Shown here: in pieces, positions 56,234 through 64,000 of the stretch | Position numbering within the stretch: position 1 is the first letter of the stretch | How the letters are laid out: every line of letters begins with the position of its first letter | DNA from: Chaetomium olivaceum | Taxonomy: Eukaryota; Ascomycota; Sordariomycetes; Sordariales; Chaetomiaceae | Direction: 5' to 3' | DNA: 64,000 bases | Assembly: GCA_039881045.1 (NCBI GenBank) | Contig: JAYWVB010000012.1 | Coordinates: 186,001-250,000, forward strand | Notes under the pieces: model-generated | The model's database searches: none | Told to the model about the DNA's origin: nothing | Seen by the model: the letters and a program-made list of their open reading frames with translations, nothing else | Position numbers and translations under genes: made by a program

Positions 56234-57066
56234 CTCTCAAGCTACCTAGGTATGGATTACTTAAAATGGTGAGCTGGTTGGAGAAGGTTTTGTGCTCCGT
56301 TCAACGCGACACACCATCTGGGCGGGGTCGACACTCAAGCTGAATTTGCCCAATGAACAACCTCGTGTTGCCGGCTGACTTGCCGGATGATCCCGGGCCG
56401 ACGTATGTGTTGACTTCAAGTCCACGATGTTAGCCAAGACCCTATTTCCGCCTCTGCTACGAAACCATTGCGGTCTCCTGTTTGTTTGTCAGCCGGGGAA
56501 ATCAGTCCCCGGCAATTAGTCAGGGACTCAGGGGTATCTTCAGCGTCAGCAGCGTCAGCAGCGTCAGCGAAGGATTCTGCAACAAGTGGGCAGAGTGGGA
56601 CCTGAGAGGGGAAAAGCACACCAGCCCCCGCTGACTACATTCTGTACATAAATATGAGTGAACTGACACCGTTGCCGGCTGGAGGAGGAAATCGTTGGGC
56701 CGCAGTCTTCCGTTTGTATCACATAACCGACCTGGGCTTCAATTACTCAAGCAACCTCCGTTAAACATCATGGCTGAACCGACCGGCCTCGTTGCTGATT
56801 CCGGCATTGAGCTTTTGACTGCTGGTTAGCTAGCAAATAAATGTCCCTTGCATGAGGTACCTATTCACTTACGACGTCATAGGAACTCCCAACGGTCACA
56901 AGGTTGCAGTGTTGCTCGAAGAGCTCAAGCAGTCTGCCTTGCCAAGGAGCTACCAAAATTCAGGATGCAACTGCATGTGGAGACAACAACAACATAAATA
57001 CCTCGAAGAACACCACTTCTCATTCAGGGCCTAGGTAGGACCGCGGTCAAATCAACACATTTCATC
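56234..57066. other. Divergent spacer
   Basis: Promoters of the HET gene and the GPI-type protein. It contains TACCTAGGTA at 56243-56252 and three tandem GTCAGCA-like units near 56543-56570. No gene seen. Confidence 0.5.
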
Positions 57067-58155
57067 ATGCACACTCTACAGGTGGCAGCGGTGCTTGCCT
57101 CCCTGCTCGGCCTCAGCGCAGGACAGCCCGGGCGAATAGTACCCTGCGGTGGAGGCGGCTGTATCAACGTCCCGAACGCGCCTCCCAACGCGACGCGCTC
57201 CGTCAACTTCAAGCCATACCGCGACGACGACACAGAATGGACATGGCGTACGTACCTACCTTAGACACTGGCCCAATCTTTCCCGTCATCTAGCGCGTTG
57301 TATCTCGAGCCTGAGCTAACCAAGACTTCCCCAGGCGTCAATGTAACCGACCTCCACCCCGCCGGGGCCAAACGCCGCATGCACATCGGCTACGACTTCA
57401 GCTGGCCCGGGGGCGGCACGCTCGGCTCCACCCCGGCGGCCGCCCAAACCGCCAACGGCACCTACTGCGCCACGGTGACCTACTCGTGGGGCACGGCCCA
57501 GAACGTCACGGCCAAGTACACGTCGGCGCACACCAACTCGACCGACTGCACGCCCGTGCTGGGGTCCGGCTGCGTCGCCGCCATCCTTTCCGGCTCGTCC
57601 CAAGACGACGACGGCTCCCGCGACGGGTGCTGGGACCGGCTGTGGTCGCACTACCCGGCGTGCGCCGACACGTTCGGCATGGCCGAGTACACGCCCTACG
57701 GGTCGCGCCGGCTGATCCTCGAGACGCATCATCTCGTACCGGAGTACACGTTCAGCGGCGCGCCCTTCTTTGTGGTCACGGCGGGCGGGCAGGAGGAGAA
57801 CGACGACGCGGACCTGCCGGGTTTGTACGCGAATGCGCTGGACATGCTGCAGGTGGTGCTGCTGAGGCCGCCGGTGGCGGTGTCGGGGGAGGCGGCGCCG
57901 ACGTTGAATTGCATGCGGGTGAATACGGAGGCGGTGGTGGATGTTGGTGAGGGTGGGGGTGAGGGTGGAGGTCAGGGTGGTTCGAGCGGAAGTGAGGGTG
58001 GTAACAGTGGTTCCGAAGAAGGCCAGGGTGATTCGGAAGAAGGTCAGGGTGGCTCCGAGGGAAAGACGGAGGACGGAAATAGCGGGGCCGGCCGTGATGC
58101 CGCTGCAAGTGGTCTTTGGGCGCTGATGGGAAGCCTGGCTGTTGCGCTTCTTTGA
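57067..58155 (+). CDS. Secreted, probably GPI-anchored cell-surface protein
   Basis: Two exons, 57067-57247 and 57335-58155; 333 residues. The signal peptide MHTLQVAAVLASLLGLSAG is followed by a Cys-containing ectodomain with several N-X-S/T sites. The domain contains pairs of cysteines (CVAAIL, DGCWDRLW, YPACADTF) and a C-terminal CMRVNTEAV. Residues about 285-315 are a Gly/Ser/Glu/Gln repeat (GEGGG, EGQGDSEEGQGGSEG). The end (GRDAAASGLWALMGSLAVALL) is a small-residue site plus hydrophobic tail, the classic GPI-attachment signal. The ectodomain matches no family I can name with confidence; it looks like a fungal wall or surface protein. Confidence 0.82.
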
Positions 58156-58442
58156 GTTTACAATATAACGGGACTATCTTAGTAGGTAGTGTACATGGAA
58201 CAGAATTTTGGAAGTGTGAACAAGTGAATAGACAGCCAGCCAGCCACCCCCCTCTCCCTGTGGTTGCGAGCACACAGTTAGGCCTCCCATGGCCGATCAC
58301 GGCACGGCCTGATCTGGCAAGTGGGCCGATCTGCTTTGCTTGGCTTTGATCGTGGATCATCCTTGTCGCAGCCCCCATTTCCCTGTTCAACCTAAACTTT
58401 GAAGCAACGTTCTGCTTCCCAACCGGTTCCGACTTTATACTC

Positions 58443-59121
58443 ATGGCTCGAGGTATTCCTACGCCCAACTCTCGCCTTTTTAATTACTTGTGGATAGGGT
58501 CAACTGTTTTGCTGACTTCTGGTGTCCGTCGCAGCACCCACGGAACGTCGGCCGATCGTGATCTCCGGTCCCTCCGGCGTCGGCAAGGGCACACTCTGTC
58601 AAAGGCTCCTAGACAAGTATCCCGAGACATTCGCCACGACGGTCTCTCACACTACTCGCAAGCCCAGGCCCGGCGAGGTGGATGGTGTTGCCTACTACTT
58701 TGTCACTCGAGATCAATTCGAGTCGCTTATTGCCGATGGTGTTTTCATCGAGTTTGCCGAGTTCAATGGCAACTTGTATGGGACTAGCAAACAGACAGTC
58801 ATCGACCAGACCGCGAGGGGTTCCGTTGTTCTGCTTGACATCGAGATGGAAGGGGTCAAGCAATTGAAGGGGGAGCAATCCAAGGCGGATTCTCAGATCA
58901 ACCCACGATTTGTCTTTGTCAGGCCGCCCAGTTTTGAAGCGCTTGAAGCACGCCTGAGGGGTCGGGGAACCGAGGATGAAGGGAGCATCCAGAGGAGATT
59001 GAACCAGGCATCAGCGGAGCTGGCATACGCCGAAACGGGTGTGCACGACAAAGTCATCATTAACGATGATCTTGACAAGGCCTTCGTGGAGCTGGAGGAT
59101 TTTATATTCACGCCGTCTTGA
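58443..59121 (+). CDS. GUK1: Guanylate kinase
   Basis: Phosphorylates GMP (and dGMP) with ATP to GDP, an essential cytosolic step of nucleotide supply. Two exons: a 10-base first exon 58443-58452 (MAR plus one base) and 58535-59121; 198 residues, the normal length. P-loop GPSGVGKGTL at residues about 13-22; GMP-binding SHTTRKPRPGEVDGVAYYF; FIEFAEFNGNLYGTS; LDIEMEGVKQLK; lid Arg in RLRGRGTEDEGSIQRRL. The tiny first exon is supported by the GT-AG pair and exact frame. The symbol follows the yeast orthologue. Confidence 0.95.
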
Positions 59122-59726
59122 CTGTGGGTTCCAGCAGGGAATTGGAACGATATCGGGATTTGGAGTGAAAGGACTGCGGCTTGGCAAAAACCAGTTGGTG
59201 CAAAAAGGAGTTCATCACTTCCCTCAACAAGCGGCACTTCAAGAGCCGCTCATTTGGTTCAAGCGCTCCGTCATTAAGTAGTTGGTATGTAACGCAAATT
59301 TACCGTAACGCCTTTGACGGTTTCCTCCCAAAATTCCCAAAAATGACTTGTCGCCATGCCCAAATCCAAACTCCGATGACTCCGAATTGTCTTCAACAAC
59401 CACAACATCCCTGTGACCAACCGCGAGTTCAGCTCAGCGTGACCATGCCTTGTCCTAATACCATTGTCTTTACCCTTCCCATGCGAGTCGGAGTTCGCCT
59501 GCCACAATGCCGCGAGGGTCGTGCTGGGGTTACGGCCCTTTGACGAACAACCCCCCTCCCGCTTCCTATCTTCAACTGCGCAGAAAGCCGGCGAAAAGCA
59601 AAAACGGCAGCGCGAAATTTGGGACATGCCGTTGCATATCCACGAGACGGCCTAGAACGAGGACGTACTGCAAACTGTGTGCAGTCAAGTACCCGAATTA
59701 GACCGTGCGCACCCAGTCAGCCACGC
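59122..59726. other. 3'-to-3' spacer
   Basis: No gene seen. Confidence 0.5.
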
Positions 59727-60987
59727 TCAGCAAACTTGCTGGGGGTGACGATATATGTCATCCGACTCATCCGAAATGTGGCGCGTAAGAGGGGCCGACT
59801 CCAGAAAGACGTTGTCGCTTAACGGTCGGCGCACGCAGCGGCGGTTATCGGAGCCGAGATAGGACGAACAGATCTTGAACCGGGACAGGAGCGGCCGCAG
59901 GGTCTGGAGACAGGCGCACAGTATGCCGCAATTGAGCTCGGCCACGGACCAGAGTGTCAGCTCGACGTTGTCCCAGGTCGGGTCCTTGGCGGCAAGGACA
60001 GCGCCGAGGTAGGATAGGCGCGTGACGGAAATCGTCCAGGTACTGCGTTTGGCACAGTTAGAAATGACATGAACGACAGGGCGTACAGATGGTACAGTGC
60101 ACCTCAGCGGAGCAGGGGTTGGACTCGGGACACGTACAAGAAGCCCAGAGAGAAGATGCCAAAGACGAGGATTTTCTCCCTCGTGGGCATGGTCAATTTG
60201 TACACGTAAGGCAGCGGAACGGAGAAAATGAGGAAGTCCGTGACAACGTTCAACGTCTGCGAGGTGTACCATACTGGCACTGTGTTGAGGCACTTATCGG
60301 CCATGTTGGGCACTATGACAGCGAGCGGGAGACAGGAGAGGCCCAACAAGGCGGCCTGCAGACCAGCCCAGGCTATAAGGAAGACGAAGAACCAACGGCA
60401 CACTTTGTCGGCGGTTGGGCTGCTGCTGCCAAAGATGCGTCGGTACTGGAGAGTAAAGGACATCTTGACGACATTATTTGCGAGGTTGTAGGTGATGATG
60501 GAAGCGTATAACGCCTGCACGCGGTTTAACAAAGCTATTGGCATCCTGTCACTTCACACCAAGGCGGAAAGGGGAGCGAGCATACCTTCATCTGCTCGTG
60601 CAACATCTCTGGAGTCACCATCCACGAATGAAGCCCTAACCCCCATTTTGTCTCTGGAAAGCCAACGTTAACACTTCCTTCCCTCGGTACTCAACAAGGC
60701 TGAGTCGACCTACCCAGCGCGATCTCGATAGAGGAAGCAACCGCTAAGAGCTGCGAGTAACTGTCAGTCCCGATGCATGCAGTGACCAGGGGAGCATCCT
60801 GCCATACAAAAGCCGCGAGAATAAACCAGTCGTCAAGCCCTGTCCGCTTGACGACGAAGAGGCGTGTGTATAAACGCAACGAGACGGCGATTGCTGAAAG
60901 TGCTGGGAAGCCGATGGTGAGGGCCAAGGTCGCCGGCTGCTTGGTTTGGGCGGAGATGGCGGGATCATGATCTTGAACAGACGACAT
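59727..60987 (-). CDS. Rhodopsin-like integral membrane protein (PF20684 type), copy 2
   Basis: Five exons: 60987-60808, 60750-60714, 60653-60586, 60514-60138, 60042-59727 (978 bases, 325 residues, all phases consistent). Family landmarks: LYTRLFVVKRTGLDDWFILAA, the spliced IEIALETKWGLGLHSW, ALYASIITYNLANNVVKMSF, CLPLAVIVPNMADKC, TDFLIFSVPLPYVYKL, and DPTWDNVELTLWSVAELNCGI. Seven hydrophobic helices expected. The C-terminal tail is shorter than in copy 1. Function not known for this family. Confidence 0.88.
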
Positions 60988-63900
60988 GGTGGTGATAGGA
61001 CCTCCACCACCTTACACCCGACAAGAAGGTTGAAGGGTTGCCGCTGGGGGACCCATGGACCATTTGACCAAGGAACGTGGGGTGGCGGGGTTAAGTTTCG
61101 GGAGCCTGAGAGAGCAAAAGCCAAAAAGCCAAAAAGCCAAAGAGCCAAAAAAAAGCCCAAAATGCCATATGCTCCCACAGTCACGGAGACAACGGAAGTA
61201 TGTAGTTTTGCCCATCGTCTCTGCTTCATTTCAGGGATCGCTCACATCGATATTATCGAAAGATCGGCATCCACCAGAATCCAATGAAATCGCGATTGTC
61301 CCCAGGGTCCCTCACAATTCGGCCGCGAACTGCGGGGCGCAAAATCCCACATCATTCCAAAAGCATTCTGGAGGGGACTGCGATTCCCCTGTTGGCCTGC
61401 CCCTAAGAACCCCTAAGAACGCCACTGGGTCCCGGGGATGGGAGGCTCGCTTTCCGGCGAATGCCCTTGAGAGAGAGTCCATGCTTTTGCGGAACCGGCC
61501 CCCTTGCCGCCCATGTCGACTCTAAAAAGCCATTGACGGTTTTCCACTTACCCCCTGGGGGGATTTATGCCAGCTTGAGCAAGAGGACGGAAACAACCTG
61601 GAATCTGGAACTCCATTGAAGCCGGTAACTGTAGTACATCCACACACAGTAAGCGAGAGGTTAGGTGAAGCTTAACGGCTCGTTAGCCGGGCCGGTTTGG
61701 AGCCCCTAACGTATCGGCTCGATACCTGCCGTGGTCCGTCCCTTATCTCCGTGACAGCCCGCTCCTTCGTCTGAGTTCCCCGGGACCTAACCAACCGGTC
61801 TCAGGTTGCCTTCGAGGGCCGTTACTGCACGACTGAAAGGAAGGAACTGCGAACAAATCAGCTGCTCAAAATCATCAGCCGAAGAGGGGGCTCGTTTCTG
61901 TGAGCGGAATTGTTCCATCTCGCCGATTCGTGGATTTGGAGGTACTTTGCACGAAGTACTTGCCTTGCACAGTCAAACCACAATTTTGGTCGCCATGGAC
62001 GGGAGATGAGCACGCGCTGCATTGTCTCGACCTTCGGCATCTAAAAATGGCGGCACCGCAATGCCAAATTCGGCGGCCACTGCAGCGAAGTTCTATCTTT
62101 CAGCTGTTAGTTGTGCTTTTTTGCCGCCTTCTCATCCTCCAACCTATCTTGTTGAGGTTTCAAGTTTCTCGGAAAGATTGTGAGCTAATTAGCCCCCCCC
62201 CCCCGGCCCGACCAAGAATCACCCCGATTATTATTGACGAAAACGATGACCGCTTATGTCTGTGTAAGTTGCTTGCATTATTCGGTCTGTCTATCCGGTG
62301 AGTTACCGGGCTTCTCTACACGTTTAGCTTGTGACCTCAATCTAAGACAACGTACTTTTCTCTTCTGAGTTGTCTCGCAACTCAACTTCCCACAACTGCT
62401 TTACACCGAACTTCATTCTGCCTCGTGCCGAAACGGGTGCAACGTCATTCCGCTCCTCGGAAACACTTAATAATGCAAGTAAGTGAAGTAACTTGAGGAG
62501 AGAGGAAACAACCTCTTTTCGACAGTGAACATTCATGATCCCAAAACGTCAACCTGCAGCCCTTCGGCCCAGACTCCGCCACTCAGTAACAAATCACACC
62601 TCTTTGCTACACAGTAGCGCAGCGACACTTCGTTTTGGGAGGGCGTGGCGGGGCACCATCACCACCAACTGGAAATTTTCTGCAACCACCTGACGGCGAT
62701 ATGAGCGACTTAAGTGACGACCTGTGTGGCGACAACTCTGAGGGGTTTCACACCCCTATCTTCCAAGTTGGAGACGAAGGCAGAGGTTTCGTAAGTTGTG
62801 AAAATTACGATAACCTCTTGTAGATCACGCCTTTGTAGGTAATCAATGTCGACGTGGGCCGGGAGATCGTCGGCGAGGGCATAAACTCCATCCCAACACT
62901 GCCAATCGACACCCATCCCAAACCCACAATCTGCCTGTTAGTTTTACAAAAGGTAAACGATAATCTGAGGAAGAAAGTAGAATGCGATCCCGGAAACGAA
63001 ATGTCGTTGCTTTTCACAACAACACATCTCGCACCTCGAGAGGAAGGTGGTATCAGGACGGCTTTACACAGTATGTGATTCCGCAGCGGCCGCGCTTATG
63101 CTCGGCTTCGCGCCAACGGTGCCGGTCCCGAGCCTGGAACCCAACCCGGAGTTCCGGACCAATAACCGCCCGGCAGGAAGCACATCTGATATCCCACTTC
63201 GAGGATCTGTCTCAGCTGCCATGAGCCAGCGCGCGGGGAGCAACAAATCGCTCTGCGGGATCCAAGGCAAAGTCTCAAAATTCGAGGCGAGAAAGCCGCC
63301 GTCGCCGCCAATTGGGCTTCCGTCATATCTCCCTCCCACGCCTCCTCATCCTGCACTGAGAAGGAAGTTCGAAAACAAAATACAAATACTTGGCAGAAAG
63401 CTTCTCCCCTTCTCCGCACCGAACCCATGACCCAAGCCCAATAGCCAACACCGTTCACAAACGCAGCACCTCTGAAACAAGCTGTGTACAAACTACCCAA
63501 AAAGATACAGAAATGATACTTTGAAACAAAAAAAAAAACAAAAAAGAAAGGCAGGGATTTGCTTCACTTCGTTTTGCAAACTTCAGGTTCGATTTGGCCG
63601 AGAAAATATTACATCCAGATAGCCGTATGGTATGTACATACTTGGTGTATGGTTCTTTTGCCCAGAGCACGAGAGAGAGTGAGCTCGGGGGGCTTGCAGG
63701 TGGGCCCACTGAAAGTCGGTTTTTGGCGTATCGGCCAAGTTTTCTTTCTTACCCAAAGGGAGCCAACACCCAAGCTTGAGCACCGGCAATGCGGTTCGGC
63801 CGCTCTACAAGGAGAAACAGGGCAATTCCTGGCAGAACGGCGAGGAACGGGTACAGTTTGCGGTGTGTGGATGTCCCCATCCCCCACCCCGGCATGGCCC

Positions 63901-64000
63901 CGGCCACCGAACATGCGCGCCGATCTTGGCTTCTTTGGGGACTAGATGCGCGGGGGGGCGTGACGCTTGCATGGCCCTCGGGGCGGGCAGTCGGGATGTT
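60988..64000. other. Gene-free right end
   Basis: Three kilobases without a supportable gene. Seen here: AGCCAAAA-type tandem copies near 61114-61155, a duplicated CCCCTAAGAA at 61400-61418, a C12 run at 62193-62204 and an A-rich tract near 63526-63550. Open frames at 63047-63500 overlap on both strands and have no domain. Confidence 0.5.
61114..61155. repeat. AGCCAAAA tandem array
   Basis: About four to five imperfect copies of AGCCAAAA/AGCCAAAG, purine-rich, in the spacer. Confidence 0.55.

Noticed and set aside
1..64000. CRISPR arrays, bacterial operons, plasmid origins
   Set aside because: Spliceosomal introns and fungal gene families throughout; no array-like spaced repeats found.

Overview
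The window looks like nuclear DNA of a filamentous ascomycete, probably a Sordariomycete. The genes carry short GT-AG introns of roughly 45-110 bases with CTRAC-type branch sites. They encode fungal-specific families: a Zn2Cys6 regulator, a HET-domain protein, PF20684-type rhodopsin-like membrane proteins and F-box/leucine-rich proteins. A plant-cell-wall-degrading set (GH7, GH12, AA9) is also present. Coding DNA is GC-rich, and gene-poor spacers are AT-richer with T-rich and A-rich tracts. I assigned genus and species to nothing; families were recognised by motif and by memory of family consensus, without database searches. Layout, left to right: a partial Ser/Arg-rich fungal protein (1-722, minus); a 3.4 kb spacer; UDP-glucose 6-dehydrogenase (minus); a GPI-type GH12 endoglucanase and a cellulose-synthase-like GT2 (both plus); a NiCoT nickel/cobalt permease (minus); a 3.4 kb spacer; a GH7 endoglucanase (plus); a zinc-binding/coiled-coil protein (plus); a Zn2Cys6 transcription factor (minus); a YdeI-like protein and a beta-trefoil-like protein (minus); tRNA-Arg(ACG) with an intron; an AA9 lytic polysaccharide monooxygenase (plus). 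From about 31 to 47 kb lies an accessory block. It holds two tyrosinases, a decayed leucine-rich gene, a hypothetical acidic protein, a LINE insertion, two F-box/leucine-rich paralogues and a rhodopsin-like membrane protein. From 48.9 kb come a fatty acid alpha-dioxygenase, a secreted dipeptidyl-peptidase of family S9B, a HET-domain protein, a Gly/Ser-rich GPI-type cell-surface protein, guanylate kinase, a second rhodopsin-like protein, and a 3 kb spacer with no gene that I can support. Three things stand out. First, UDP-glucose dehydrogenase, a GPI-type endo-beta-1,4-glucanase and a processive GT2 synthase lie side by side at 4.1-11.4 kb, which suggests a locus for making and trimming an extracellular beta-glycan, possibly an acidic one. 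Second, two retroposition events are readable to the base: a 5'-truncated LINE with a 13-base target-site duplication, and a 119-base SINE-like insert with a (CAA)n tail and a 16-base duplication. Third, five otherwise well-preserved genes (GH12, beta-trefoil, second tyrosinase, dipeptidyl-peptidase, HET) each appear to carry exactly one single-base indel. In each case the exon lengths become a multiple of three once one base is allowed for, which points to assembly indels as much as to real gene loss.
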